Shown here: positions 20,888-32,139 of the stretch, in pieces
Position numbering within the stretch: the first letter of the stretch is position 1
How the letters are laid out: every line of letters starts with the position of its first letter
Assembly: GCF_003589595.1 (NCBI RefSeq)
Contig: NW_020654810.1
Span: 21,380,350 to 21,444,349 of the forward strand
Direction of reading: 5' to 3'
Length of the DNA: 64,000 bases
Source: Hyposmocoma kahamanoa
Lineage: Eukaryota > Arthropoda > Insecta > Lepidoptera > Cosmopterigidae
The notes under the pieces: model-generated
The model's database searches: none
What the model saw: the letters and a program-made list of their open reading frames with translations, nothing else
Told to the model about the DNA's origin: nothing
Position numbers and translations under genes: made by a program

Positions 20888-22052
20888 GGTGTAATAAGCG
20901 AAATATGAACAAGTTATGATTTGTATTAACTGTGTCGAATTTTGCTATGATTTACTTCACCCTTATCGTTAAAAGTAGTTGCCTGTATAGTAATAATTTA
21001 ACTTGTACAATTCTTGAATGGACGGTTGGATTTACAACGTACTTAGCATAATTCATGCACAAATTGAGACACTTTTCTATTTTGGTTGTGATTCAGAAAG
21101 ATTGTTTTCTAGTTCATTATTCACATTAACCGTGTGTGCAACAGGGACGGCCAATATTTATTCATTCGTACTATCACAACGCATATAGTTACCAATACGT
21201 ACCTAGGCGTTAACACAAGTCTAGTGTCCAGACAGTAATTACGAGAACAAAGCCGGGAACATCGGTAAACATGGTCAAACTTCGGTAAACATTGGAAAAC
21301 AATAGACGTCATTAATTAATGTAAACTGCAGCTGCAGAGGTAAACATGCCTAGGTGTGGAGTGTAAATAGGGTGATCATGGAATGAGATATGCTTATTGA
21401 AAATGTTATTCATAGATACGATCGAAATGTGTAGGTTATTGGGGAAAATGGGACGGGGATAGATATGGAATTAGGTGCAATGCCGCTACCACGAGTATAA
21501 TGTGACGGCAGTCATTAGTGTTCCTATGGAATATTTGTATACACAAAAACTTAAATAAAAATGGAAAAAACTCATTTTAAACCAATTTTACTCCAAAAGG
21601 TCAATAAAGTCATCAACCGCAAGTCAACAACTAACTCATCGAGACCAATTAAATGTGGCCAAATACGATAGCTCTACTGTGAGTAATTGACTTGGGTAAT
21701 CTGCCAATTGTTTTAGTTGCAGCATCAGATCATAGTAAGCATATATTGCAATGCCTTAGAATTTACATAATGTACCAAATTTCAAGTCCATCGGTAAGTG
21801 CAAATAAAATAAAATTAATTTTACGATTGAGGTCCCCACAGTTTCTGAGAAACGAGCTGATGACCTTTAAACAATTGAATAGATATATACGTCGATAAGG
21901 ACATTCTGGTTAAATTAGCCCTCAACTAAAAAAAAAAAACGTTTTGAGATCACTTCATCAATTCCATCACAGATACAGAGATAAAGGCTTAAAATTTCCA
22001 TATCCCTTCTATTTGGCGTTGGGCTGCAAACGTTCTGTTTGTGGCCTGCAGG
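20888..22052. other. No recognised feature
   Basis: I see no shared repeat and no supported coding frame here. Confidence 0.4.
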
Positions 22053-22420
22053 GACGAGTCGTATTTTTTCAACTCGAGTAGACGTGATCGCTGATTCGAG
22101 TATCAATTCGAGTTGACTCGACTTGATGTCTGACAGAACAATCGCGAGTCGCAAGTAGCGAGAGCGATTCGGCGTATATTCATATGAACTCGACCCGACG
22201 ATTCAGCGAGTCGGGCACGATTCACGACACGACGGATCGGTCGACTGCGACTCGACTCACCGAACCGAACGAGTGAATACGAGTAGCCGATGTGTAAGAA
22301 TGAAGTATTTGGATTCGGCTCGGCGGGGTGGGTACCGAACAGAGCTAGTAGTTAGAGTTGACTCGTGTGGGAGTAACTCGAGGTTAATCAAGTTAGAAGA
22401 ACTGGACTCGCTCATCGCTA
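22053..22420. repeat. Cluster of GACTCG/CGAGTC motifs, possible hAT-like relic
   Basis: The pentamer ACTCG or its inverse CGAGT occurs well over a dozen times in about 370 bp. It appears in GACTCGACT, GCGAGTCGC, AACTCGAGG, GCGACTCGACTC and similar strings, in a region richer in GC than its flanks. The outer ends are weakly inverted (ACGAGTCGTATTTTTTCAAC against GCGAGTCCAGTTCTTCTAAC). Many copies of one short motif near the ends is typical of transposase-binding regions of some hAT elements, but I found no target duplication and no coding remnant. Confidence 0.45.
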
Positions 22421-23300
22421 TGTATCATTTGCCATGCAAAACTGTCTAATAGTTTTATGCGGTCGCTAGCGACTCCTGTCGTTCTAACTCGTGGTACAGT
22501 GATTGATAATATAAGTACACCGGATCACAAGCGATAGTCTCCATAGCTGTAAAACCGATGTTTAACAAGTTGGTGCCCAAATTCTGGTGTTAATTAGGTA
22601 TCTTCTTAAGGTTTAGAGAACAACAATTACAGTTAATGTACAAAGAACAACATGTGTTTCTAATTGCTTTTATAAAATTAAATGTACTACAGAGTATGTT
22701 CTGTACATTCTAGCGGAGGCTTTTCATTGTTGGAAAACTGTAGCACGACTTTCAACATAAGCATCTGAAAGCAGTTGAAATTTAAATAATATCCAATTGC
22801 ATATTCCTCTAGTCGGATGACGTGGCTTGTCTGGGATGAGCTCGAATCAGACAGAAAATAGGAATAAATTGGCTGCGCAATAAAACGCGCCTTTGATGTT
22901 GCTAAGATCCACACTGTCCTCTATATCGATTCAGAAAGTAAGTGTAAATAATTTTCATTCCAATTTCATTTCATTCACTATCTATGTGAAATTGCGAATT
23001 ATCGTTAATTTTATATAAGTTACTAGAGGATTTAAAAAATTGGTGTAGTCGCCTTGTAAACTTGTGCAGGTGATGTTTCTCGTTCGTTCTTTTTCTTCCT
23101 GCTCCTTGTACATTTTTGCATAAATTTACTCGCGACAAAGCTCGACAGTGTTAACGGGCCTTTAAAAGCTACACACAGAGAGTGACTGGTTTATATTAAA
23201 AAAAACTGCCAATTGTAATGGACGCATTGAATATTGTATGGGTATCACGCTTTACTGCTCATTTCATGACGTTGGAACCAGTAAAATTTTCTGAGTCTAT
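22421..23300. other. No recognised feature
   Basis: No supported gene or repeat. A 75-codon frame at 22687-22914 minus has no family resemblance. Confidence 0.4.
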
Positions 23301-23475
23301 GGATCGTATTCCAGAACTCTACTCAATGCTCTAGTCAGGATTTGAGCAGACTTGAGTATGATTTCAAGCACTGGAAATACGACCTTAATGGCAAGGACTT
23401 GAGTATGATTTCTAGTGCTTTGAATCATAGTCAAGTCCTGACTTGAGCATTGAGTATAGTTCTAGAATACGACCC
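23301..23475. mobile_element. MITE-E copy, PIF/Harbinger-like
   Basis: The ends GGATCGTATTCCAGAACTCT and the inverse of GGGTCGTATTCTAGAACTAT are flanked by TAT on both sides (23298-23300 and 23476-23478). The interior GAGTATGATTTC..AGTGCTTTGAATCATA is shared with the 17759 copy. Confidence 0.75.
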
Positions 23476-23689
23476 TATCAATCGTAATGACTGAAATAAC
23501 AGTAAATTCATTACTTAAACTTGTCATTTAAGTTATTATAACTGTGGCAAAATGGCATCACGTCGTTTAATTCAATAAAGAAATTTGTATATTTGCGAAG
23601 ATAATATATAAAAGTGACAATAAAGAAACACGAATGGTTATACATAGAGGAGTGCTAATTCCTACACTTATGTGAATGCTGAGTTTGGC

Positions 23690-23780
23690 AGAATTGGGTC
23701 GAAAGTAGAATTAATTCAGTGGAAATGAGAGCTTTAAGAAGTATGGCCGGAGGGAGCCTGATAACAAATTACGGAACAAT
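23690..23780 (+). pseudogene. LINE ORF2 remnant, upstream half of a split copy
   Basis: The frame reads INSVEMRALRSMAGGSLITN, matching the VEMR.LR...GV.L motif that lies shortly before the C-terminus in several insect LINE reverse transcriptases. The expected continuation appears 570 bp later at 24352 (VTKIEKGMF...YVERMNERRLTK). A different LINE fragment lies between. Confidence 0.6.
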
Positions 23781-23799
23781 ATGATAAGAAAGCTCAATC

Positions 23800-24345
23800 T
23801 CTTATTTTAAACTTCTTAGACTATGCTGATTCCTGTTATTTGAATGCGGATGCTGACAGAAGAGCTGCTTATTAAGCTTGAACTCTTGCAAAATCTATGT
23901 ATCAGGTTTATCTCTGGTCTTCGTAAATTTGACTGAATCTCACACTATCGTAGTCAACTCAAGGCTTCTGGCTTCCCATACGTCTCCGCAGGAATTTACA
24001 TATTGTCTCTGTTCTTCGTATTCATTGTTCATAAGGTCAGACTTTGGAACGCACTTCGTACTTCGGTTTACGAAAATACATCGTTAACTACCTCTAAATT
24101 GAGTGTTAAGGAGCATTATTTATCTACTGTTCCATCCATTTTATAGGTATTATATTATGAAATATGTATTTATCTACTTTATAATAGTTTAAAGTTATTA
24201 TTATTACATTACACAATTTTGTTTTTTGTGCAGGTCTGCAGGAAGAAATTTGTAATAGAAATAACCAGTGCCTATTCTTTGTGTTTTCCTTTTATTAAAT
24301 GTAATCAGTGCTTTTTCCTGTGCAATAAATAATATATATAAAAAA
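23800..24345 (+). pseudogene. CR1/Jockey-like LINE 3' end, inserted in another LINE
   Basis: Translation in two frames gives LNFLDYADSCYLNADA, then LIKLELLQNLCIRFISGLRKFD, a stop, ISHYRSQLK, and after a damaged stretch VRLWNALRT and SVKEHYLST. This is the C-terminal end of a LINE reverse transcriptase (..LDYADSCY..LD.LE.LQNLCIRFIFGLRK.DH.S.YR..L...RLWNALP..I..A.SL..FK..VKEHYL). The 31171 fragment is the same type. A 3' untranslated region with GTGCAATAAATAATATAT follows. The copy has at least one frameshift and one internal stop. Confidence 0.75.
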
Positions 24346-24351
24346 GCATTG

Positions 24352-24595
24352 TGGCGTGCAAGAAAATGAAGTAACAAAGATAGAGAAAGGGATGTTTATA
24401 TGGTTCTGGTATGTAGAAAGAATGAATGAAAGAAGATTGACGAAATAGATTTATAAGGATATTGTGAGCAGGCAAGTTGGTAAGGGCCGAACAAGACGAG
24501 AACTTACCGTGACTAAAATGAGGACGTCCTAAAGAAATGAAGAGTATTTTTAATCGATAGGCATGTTTGAAAGCAGTGATAGGTGTTAATGAGAC
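24352..24595 (+). pseudogene. LINE ORF2 remnant, downstream half of the split copy
   Basis: CGVQENEVTKIEKGMF, then WYVERMNERRLTK, a stop, IYKDIVSRQVGKGRTRRE, and in another frame NEDVLKK and ACLKAVIGVNET. These follow the familiar string ..RIEKGMLRWFGHVERM.ERRLTK.IY...V....GRGRPR....DVLKKG...NRRACMK.... Two or more stops and frameshifts make it dead. Together with 23690-23780 it is one copy split by the CR1/Jockey-like piece. Confidence 0.75.
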
Positions 24596-25136
24596 GTAAA
24601 ATATGTGTTCGTAGCAAGTGGAATACCGCTGTTTTTGTATAATGCATTAGGCATAATTAGGCGACTGATTCGTCCGACCAAGATCAATGTGATTGATCTA
24701 AAATCACTCTATACGAGGCAGTTTTTTATAATCAAGACTATATTTTGTAGTGAATTTAGTAGTATATTGCAGTTACCAGTAAACATTTGAAAGCTAAATT
24801 GTGTTTTATTAAAATCAGCATATTACTAAAACCTAATCATGACATAGCTCTGCGATAAATCACAATTTGTCGGTAACAAATGCTCAGTTAACGATAGCGC
24901 TGGGACGCGGCAGATTAGAGATCACTCGAGGGACGATGTCGGTGCGCTTAAGCGCATCGGTTATCCGATATCGGTTCCTAGATTACGGAATGCTTTGGGG
25001 GAAAAGGGTATAAAATATTTTAAATAGGTGGGGAAAAAATTGCATGATTTCAGAAAATTGTGGGCAAAAGTCATTTACTATTTAGCAACATTTGCAGAAA
25101 TTTAAAGAGATGAGATTTCAATTTCACACATAGGTA

Positions 25137-25248
25137 CAGTCAAGAGCACATCAAGCTTGACACTTTGTACTTTGAACCGTTCTTATTGTAAGCGGCATAG
25201 AGTTGGATTTAAATCTTAAGTGTCAAGCTTAACGTGCTCTTGACCCTG
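25137..25248. mobile_element. 112-bp MITE flanked by TA, Tc1/mariner-like
   Basis: The left end CAGTCAAGAGCACATCAAGC and the right end inverse CAGGGTCAAGAGCACGTTAA differ by a 2-base indel and two changes; the match runs on through GCTTGACACTT. TA flanks both sides (25135-25136 and 25249-25250), as in Tc1/mariner. The element is almost only its two arms. Confidence 0.75.
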
Positions 25249-25270
25249 TACAATTTTGACGGCAGCAAAT

Positions 25271-25458
25271 AACACTACGCCAACTTAAAAATTGCAACTT
25301 TTTGATAACTTTTTAATTTTCAGACATCTATTAATTATTATTTTACTACAAATTATTCGTCATAGATATAAAATATAATTATCATCATTACTTTCGCATT
25401 TTAAAAATTTTTTAATTTTATATAATTAGCTGAATAAAATTCGTGTTACCGTAGTGTT
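25271..25458. mobile_element. MITE-I copy (AACACTACGCCAAC ends)
   Basis: The left end AACACTACGCCAACTTAAAA and the right end inverse AACACTACGGTAACACG share their first nine bases. The left end is shared with 47211 and, inverted, with 50286. It is very AT-rich inside. Confidence 0.5.
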
Positions 25459-26924
25459 AATTTGTTTCATGTATTTCGTATAATTCTTTTATGCGATGCA
25501 ATTTTTAACGTATGATCACCATGTGACTTTATTAAGGAAATGAAATAAAGCAAATAGTATACTAAATATTCATATAGATGAACTTAAAAGAAATAAGACA
25601 CTCTGTTAGTTCAAGGCAGAACATTTAGAGCTCATGTGGCTGGTAATATTGCTCTTTGGATGGCTCAATGTATTATTTGGTGTAAGTAGAAGCACGCCTT
25701 CTGGTCATTGCTTTAACTAGGCGAACTGAGAGCTTAGCCAGGAGTTTCGCGTACGATGTGTCTTTTAAAGTTCACAGCTTGCTCATGTAAAATTAATACC
25801 AGATTAAAATAAAATGGTCGTAGAACGTGCACCGTCCTTCATTGGCATTTTATTAATGTTACCCGGATATATGAGATCATGCAACCATTAATATGGACAC
25901 GGTGTTATAAAAACCTAGCAATGAATCTTCTAAATACTTTGCACGCTGTAAAGTGTATCTAGGATTAGAAACCAGGATACCAGTTTGAAAAAAAAAACCA
26001 AATCTTGTGAAATATTATTGAAAACATTTGCGAGCTCAAATGATAACATGTGACACATAAGATAGTTGCTTATACACTATTGTATAAACAACTTTCTTAT
26101 GTTTCAACATTCTGTAATGTCTTTTGCAAATAATGAGATATTTCCACATGGCTAGCTTCTCATTTATGAACTCCAGTCGGGTTGCGCGGACCGATAACAT
26201 TTTGTTACCAGTACACATGTACCAGTTGACATGTGCGTACGTCTCCGTATATTCCAAAAATATTCTGTATTTATTGTAATAAAGACAATATCATTAACAA
26301 TGGCGTGATGTTCCATTCGGTGGTGTGAGAAAAACGGCAAAACCTCTGTTAACAAAACAAACAGAATCACATTTCATCAGTAATCAAATATTAAATATGC
26401 AACTTTTCCATTTTGATCTATTACAGCAAAGCTCAAGTTAAACTGGTCGATTTGAAGTGTTGTCACCCGTTGTCGACACCTGTTTGGCAGAATAGTTTTC
26501 AAACCAATTAACAGACATTTCGTCTCTATTTCTACTTACATATTCGATGGACGCGGTAGACCTGTGTTTACAAACTTCACTATTTACATTTATCCTATTC
26601 TGATCTTAAATCTCAAAATCTATAAAACAGTTTTAGCACTACTAATAAAATATAAAACAGTCTGCCGGTACGTCTCGTCGGCAGACATCGCAATTTCCTC
26701 ATCTCTCGATCGCGCCGGGATTGCTTCCTATAAAGGATGTATGTATAAAGCTGCCTTTGAACATACTCGTCAATTTGGAGTACAAATTTTTGATTTTACA
26801 ATAAAATTCGTAACAATACAGTGTACACTAAACCCGCCAAATTGCAGCTCGTGAGGGTACGGGCGAATATAAAAAAGAGAAGTAAATAAAACTGGCATTT
26901 GCGAAAAAATATCTGACGCGTGGT
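25459..26924. other. No recognised gene; one strong hairpin
   Basis: Positions 26055-26076 and 26081-26102 form a 22-bp stem with two mismatches and a 4-base loop (ACATAAGATAGTTGCTTATA against its inverse). The 96-codon frame at 26564-26854 has no family resemblance. Confidence 0.45.
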
Positions 26925-27165
26925 CAATTAGACGCCCTCTATGGCCTTTGCGGTTAGCTATGACGAACTCCCGGGTTGGATTCTTAGTAGAACAAATTTG
27001 AACGAACTTTTCTAAACCGGTTGTTTAGTAGAACGAATTTGAGCAACGAACTTTCTCAAACCAATTGTTAATTTCATTGCTGTAGTACGGATAATTCCCT
27101 ATTTTGAGACCAGGTAATTGGTGAGGGAGTCTGGTACGTTATTATTTAATTGGAATTTTGTATGG
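26925..27165 (+). repeat. SINE-4, tRNA-like SINE
   Basis: The head has TTAGCTATGACGAACTCCCG and a degenerate B box GGGTTGGATTCTTA. The body GAACTTTTCTAAACCGG, AATTCCCTATTTTGAGACC and GGTACGTTATTATTTAATTG is shared with 40893-41125, whose head has a perfect B box GGTTCGATTCC. The tail is ATT-rich. Confidence 0.55.
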
Positions 27166-27544
27166 GGAGGGAACTGATACGAAAGAGGCTTTAAATGACT
27201 CTGGTAACAAAATTACGGTGATGAAAATGCTTTACAAAAAAGAAACTTTGGCCTTGCGTGAAACACTACATAAAGGGGCAGCGTATCAAAAAGAGTGGGA
27301 AGTATTGAAGATGTGAGATGTATGTTTTTAAATATATTTCTGGTAACAAACAGTCATACAAGAGATAGTAGTTAATCACATATGTTTGTAAAATAAAATA
27401 AAATAATTATAACGAAGAAAACAAAAAAATATATTATCATTATAAATAATAAACATAATAAAATAATAATTTAAAGTACCAAACGTTCATCCTAATTAAA
27501 CTACTTGCATGTCGTTTCTATTTTGCCCGTTCTATGAATCGTTG
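27166..27544. other. No recognised feature
   Basis: AT-rich, with long A/T runs at 27385-27475. No gene is seen. Confidence 0.4.
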
Positions 27545-27985
27545 TAAATTTCCATATAGCAACATTCATGTTAGCGATTGAACGAACTAACTCACATTTA
27601 AATAAGCCAAGGCCTGTACGCGGATGCCCTGTGGGCCAGCTATACCCTAAGCTCGCTCCGAGCCAATACAATAACGCCTTCAGGACGCTGCTGCTGCTGC
27701 CACGATTCTGTAGTGTATCTGCCATGTTTAGTGAAGCTCGCGTCGACAGCTTCATGGCACTCTCACGGAAGAAGTCGGCGTCTTTATTAAACAGAATACG
27801 CGGCAGCAACGGCCTATTGAAGATTATCGCGGATAGGAGTGAGTGCCCCGTGATGCGACACTTAATAAGAACCACAAAATCTGTAGTAGAATTTAAGTAC
27901 TAACCTAATTATAAGCTATTTTCGTTACTAACACTTCATAGATCCCTGTTGTCCGTAATAAAGATTTATTATTATTATTAATGTA
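27545..27985 (+). pseudogene. LINE ORF2 C-terminus with ATT tail
   Basis: An open frame from 27568 to 27903 (111 codons) reads ..YNNAFRTLLLLPRFCSVSAM, FSEARVDSFMALSRKKSASL, LNRIRGSNGLLKIIADRSEC, PVMRHLIRT... This is the usual end of an insect LINE reverse transcriptase (YN.AFR.LLGLPRFCSASGMFAEA.VD.F.A..RK..AS...R.R.S....L..IADR.DCP...H). The ATG at 27568 is not the true start; the frame is open upstream to a stop near 27535. Downstream, AATAAAGATTTATTATTATT is a polyadenylation-like signal and ATT tail. It is 5'-truncated with no catalytic core, but has kept an open frame. Confidence 0.8.
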
Positions 27986-28135
27986 GAATAATTTTTATAC
28001 TTAAACTTTGTCGTTCAATGTTTCAACTGTACTCATATTTTGTTATTTTTTATCATGTTAAGTGAATGGAAATTCTTAGTGATAAATAAATCTTTAACCC
28101 TAAATTTAAATAGAGTACAGTATAAAATAGAAGTA

Positions 28136-28574
28136 TTTTTAACCGACTTTTTAAAAAAGGAGGAGGTTCTCAATTCGACTGTATGTTTTTTTTTGTATGT
28201 ATGTATAACTCCGGTATTTGTGAACCGATTTTCATGATTTATTTTGTCGGAAAGATGGTCCATAGTGGTCCCATTTCATTTTGAAGAAAATCATCCACCT
28301 CTGAGGGTGGCTGATCACGCATGAACATTCATTTTAATAAATAGCGCCTAAATTTTACTTAAGGAGCAATTATTTTAATGGTTGGTTTTGCTATTTCTCC
28401 AATTCAAGGCGTTTTTCTCTCAATATATTTTGAGTAGTGAGAACCGATTTTTATTATCTCCTGTGTCAAGTCCCTTATAGTGGCGAACTAGGGGATATTT
28501 TAATAAAACATAGCAAATAGACGTAATTCCACGTACTTTTAAGGTCGGTGTTTTTTAGTACTCTGTACTGAGAT
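28136..28574 (+). repeat. FamC, full-length form
   Basis: It starts TTTTTAACCGACTTTTTAAA, passes TGGTTGGTTTTGCTATTTC and GAACTAGGGGATATTTTAAT, and ends TTTTAGTACTCTGTACTGAG. It aligns with 12822-13274 throughout. Confidence 0.85.
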
Positions 28575-28799
28575 TACGCTAGATTATTTCTAATGATAGG
28601 TAACGCATGTCACTAGAATTTTACAAGTTGTGCGTTAAGTTACGTATCAAGACGTAACAAGCGATAATAAAGTTTATTAAATGCATATAGTTGCGTAATA
28701 ATTGTATTGAACTGTACTTTTGATCCCTAATTCAATGGCGAATCAATACAAACTTTTTCACATGTGGAATTAATCCTTAAAGTTCTGCCACATTAATTT

Positions 28800-28935
28800 A
28801 TAACAGTCTGTAGAGAGCATGTAGAGGCAAGGCTCCGACCACAAGCTCGGAGGCTTTGCGGGCAACACTGAAAGGCCTTTATCCGAAGCACTGGCGAAAA
28901 GTCCAGCGGCGACGTGGGGCCATAAAATCGGCTGT
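28800..28935. other. GC-rich stretch, unassigned
   Basis: GAGGCAAGGCTCCGACCAC to GGCGACGTGGGGCC stands out from its AT-rich surroundings. It might be a remnant of a GC-rich transposon coding region, but I recognise no motif. Confidence 0.3.
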
Positions 28936-28989
28936 ATTTTAGCGACTCACGCGTTTAGCGCGAACTGTTTTTTTTAAGAATATGTTGTA

Positions 28990-29190
28990 ATATAACATGA
29001 TATTCATCTATTTTTCGTTAAAATACTCAACTAGTTATCGGACAATCACAAAGAAAAATTATCTCTACAAGACTGGCTCGAATCAGCCACGTCGAGGCAA
29101 CAGACGCTGGTTTGAGTACAGTCGGATCGATAGAATTTTTCTTTGCGTTTTTTCGATCTTAGGTTCAATAATAATAACTTATTAATGACT
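28990..29190. repeat. SINE-2-related foldback, diverged
   Basis: AACATGATATTCATCTATTT at the left, GAATCAGCCACGTCGAGGC at the centre, and GTCGGATCGATAGAATTTTT with TTCGATCTTAGGTTC at the right. The arms are the SINE-2 tail and body in opposite orientations, and the centre retains the tRNA-like B region. Confidence 0.5.
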
Positions 29191-29199
29191 TCGTTGCAT

Positions 29200-29455
29200 T
29201 TTTAGCCGACTTCAAATAAAGGAGGCGGTTCTCAATTTCACTGTATGTTTTTTTTATGTATGTTACGTGATAACTCCGCCATTTGTGAATCGTTTTTGTT
29301 AGGAAGAGGGTACCTCAGTAGTCCCATTTAAATTTCGAGCAAATAGTCCACCTCCAAGGGTGGCATACTAGGGGACGAATCCGGTTTCGTGCACTTTACT
29401 TTACTTTTGGTAACTAATTTCAATAAAACTTGGCAAATTACATCTATTTTCTAAG
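29200..29455 (+). repeat. FamC variant
   Basis: TTTTAGCCGACTTCAAATAA, ATGTTACGTGATAACTCCGC, CACCTCCAAGGGTGGCATAC, then CCGGTTTCGTGCACTTTACT, a segment also in the 53090 copy. The 3' end (AGTACTCTGTACTG) is missing. Confidence 0.7.
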
Positions 29456-30088
29456 TTTAATGGGCTACTGAAATTTTGACTATTTTCTTCAAATGACAGC
29501 AGATTTTGAGACTCCTCCAACAGTAGGAACATTCGTTGTAATCGCCAAACTAATTATGATCCTATGTGATTGTAATATAGTTTAATCTAACACTAAAGAC
29601 CTGTAGCACACGTCCTGGTTTTATCGCTACTGCATTCTACAACTCGCACAGGAGGATAATGGAGATCCCCTTTGCATCTACGGGCATCTCACAGCTATAA
29701 CATTGTTTTGTTCTTAAACTGCTTGTTAGCTACGGGATTACGTTTACTTTCTTGTAACATTTTATTATATTATATACAGGGTGTAATCGTTAAGTGTGCC
29801 TAGGCGATTATTCCGTAAATATAAAATGCATCAAAAACCTTTAAACTGCTATCGAAGGTGTGTTACCTAATGACCAAAACGATATCAATAACTTTTTAAA
29901 ATATGTAAAAAATAACTTTAAACGTTCCCATACATTTAATAGGATATTTGTAGATAGACTTTAGTTGACCAACTTTGAGGTAACAATAAGTTTACAGATA
30001 ACGAAAGTGATATAAATAATGTAATAAAACTACCTTTTAATTCTGTATTTAATTTAAAGTGATGTTTAAGTAAGTACAAAATCGTATT
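29456..30088. other. No recognised feature
   Basis: No repeat family or coding frame recognised. Confidence 0.4.
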
Positions 30089-30310
30089 TTTTTTCTATAA
30101 TGCTAAGAGACGGGACGAACAAATCGTGCACCTGGTGGTAAGCGACACGCCTGTCCATACTAGTTGTAGTGCCACTCAGAGCTTTAAATCGCAAAGATTT
30201 GAGGGACCAGCACCTTAACCCTTCAAAATTGGAACCCAGGCGGCAAAAATACGTAAGGTGGCAGTACTTCCCCGGACGAACTCTTTCACAAGAAGCTCTA
30301 CTGCTACTAA
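30089..30310 (-). repeat. FamA copy with internal deletion
   Basis: GAGACGGGACGAACAAATCG, CATACTAGTTGTAGTGCCAC, then a jump to CCAGCACCTTAACCCTTCAA, and CTTCCCCGGACGAACTCTTT at the end. The TGAGACATAAGTTGAC block is lost. Confidence 0.8.
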
Positions 30311-30350
30311 AAAGTACTTAAATAAATAAATGGAAAAATACGATTGAAGT

Positions 30351-30637
30351 CATTGACTTCCAATTATATGGATGTCGGGTCCGCGCTAAAAAGTGTCCGA
30401 ACTTATAGGGCGTTAAAATCGTATACAGAGCGTCATTCACGCTTTAGTCTTCGTTTGTTCGACTGACAGCGAAGCAAGCAAAATTAGACAGTACTGCGAT
30501 GACATTACAATTTAAATTCAACGTTTTAGCTTTTTCATATTCCTTTACATGTCACTACGTTAAAATAGGTTGACTTGGGACATTTTTTTTCGTGGTTTTT
30601 GTATTAGATCCGTCGTCCATTTATTTGTATGTCAATG
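30351..30637. mobile_element. MITE-D, second copy
   Basis: The ends CATTGACTTCCAATTATATG and the inverse of CATTGACATACAAATAAATG are flanked by ATTGAAGT (30343-30350) and ATTGAAGC (30638-30645), a 7 of 8 match. The interior is nearly identical to 814-1098 over its whole length, so the two copies are closely related. Confidence 0.85.
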
Positions 30638-31003
30638 ATTGAAGCAATCTTTTTAGACAACTGTTACATTTTAGGGCCACAAAATAAGGCTTTACCGAAA
30701 GAGTCGCGGGTTTTGAGCTCAGACGAGATTGAGCCAACGCAGATTGCTTTACTTTCAGCGTGTGCTCTCTTCGACTAGACCTTGTAATGCTTAGGTAGCC
30801 TAGGCGTTTAACACCTAGGTCTTTTGGCAAACCATTTACAACCGACGTTAAAGAAAAACTTTATTTTAAACCAAATATGATTGCTTTACTTTCATTGTCC
30901 TGTCGCCACAAATTCTTAATTTAAATATTGGGATCCAAATTGAACTTGCATTAAATATCGTATTGAGGAGCTTCTCAATTCGTCTGGTGTTTTTTGTAAT
31001 GTG
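30638..31003. other. No recognised feature
   Basis: The 69-codon minus-strand frame at 30621-30830 overlaps MITE-D and has no family resemblance. Confidence 0.4.
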
Positions 31004-31112
31004 TAAATCTTTGCGATTTAAAGCTCTGAATATTATGGACAGGCGTGTAGCTTACCATCAGCCACGCGACTTGTTCATCCCGTCACTTGATGTTATAAAA
31101 GAAAAGTGTCCT
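31004..31112 (+). repeat. FamA 3' fragment
   Basis: AATCTTTGCGATTTAAAGCTC, TATGGACAGGCGTGTAGCTT and CCCGTCACTTGATGTTATAA. It is followed directly by a SINE-3 piece. Confidence 0.75.
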
Positions 31113-31165
31113 TACGATGTTTTCCTTCACCGAAAAGTTAATGGTAAATTCAGCACATAAATATT
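31113..31165 (-). repeat. SINE-3 fragment
   Basis: ACGATGTTTTCCTTCACCGAA and AATGGTAAATTCAGCACATA match the middle of SINE-3. Confidence 0.6.
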
Positions 31166-31170
31166 ACCGC

Positions 31171-31560
31171 AAGTCCTTTACTGTTCAGGCTCGTTTGTGG
31201 AACGCTTTACCTTTGTTTATTCAACAAGCGAAATCATTGAATATATTCAAAAATATGGTAAAAGAACACTAACTAACTTTAGTGTGACTTGAACTGCTTA
31301 GGTATTTTTATGTCATGAAATTATATTTTAGAAATTTTATATTTATAGGTGTAAGAATATGTAGTAGTTTACGATATACATATATATGTATTGGTTTCAT
31401 TATTTGTAAATATTTTTCCTGTGAAATATATAATTACTTCCATCCAAATTGCTTAAAGCGATGAGACCGTCCATTGTACCACCGCTTATTTTTAATTTAA
31501 TAGTATTGTATTTGTTTCCGTTTTTGGTGTACAATAGACATTTTTTGTATTGTTTTGTAT
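31171..31560 (+). pseudogene. CR1/Jockey-like LINE 3' end
   Basis: Codons 31171-31272 read KSFTVQARLWNALPLFIQQA, KSLNIFKNMVKEH, then a stop. This is the last stretch of the ORF2 protein of the same LINE type as 23800-24345. The 3' untranslated region includes AAGCGATGAGACCGTCCATT and GGTGTACAATAGACATTTTT with TTGTATTGTTTTGTAT. The GCGATAAGACCGCC..GTACAATA pattern is one I recall from lepidopteran LINE tails. It is severely 5'-truncated. Confidence 0.75.
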
Positions 31561-32139
31561 AAATGCCGAAAAACAGAGGTAGAACGGTCCTGTGCTTGAG
31601 ACGTTGATAACATTAGGCTACCGCGGCTTGTGTACAGATAAATTGAAACCTAATGAGATGAAAATAAAGCACAACAACTGAAATTCCTGTCCCAAAAACT
31701 TTTTTTTCGTTTGTTGTGTTTATCAGCATTTTACAAATCTCTCGCTCTTTTTTTCATGAATACTTCAATAACAAAACGACTAGGATCTTTTACCGAAATT
31801 AAGCCCATCACTTCAAGATCCACTCATAGAATAAAGCCGAATTCCATTACTAGGAATGAAAGAGACGATGAATAAAGCAGGCATTTCATTCAACGCGTCC
31901 GAGGCGTCGGCTATAAAATAGGAATCATCGAATTACGATTTCGCATTTAATGCTGCAACAGCACTAGAGTCATAGCGTGAATTCTGACAAAAATAGTTGT
32001 GTTTTTTTAAATAACGTTTTAAAATGAATAAGAATGATAATTTGAAATTTTTCTTTTATAATTCTAAATTTAAATGCACCGGTTTCCGGAGCCATTTTGG
32101 ACATATTTTATCATTATCTTTTTTTATCTTAGTGTAATA
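31561..32139. other. No recognised feature
   Basis: AT-rich sequence without an assigned repeat or gene. Confidence 0.4.
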
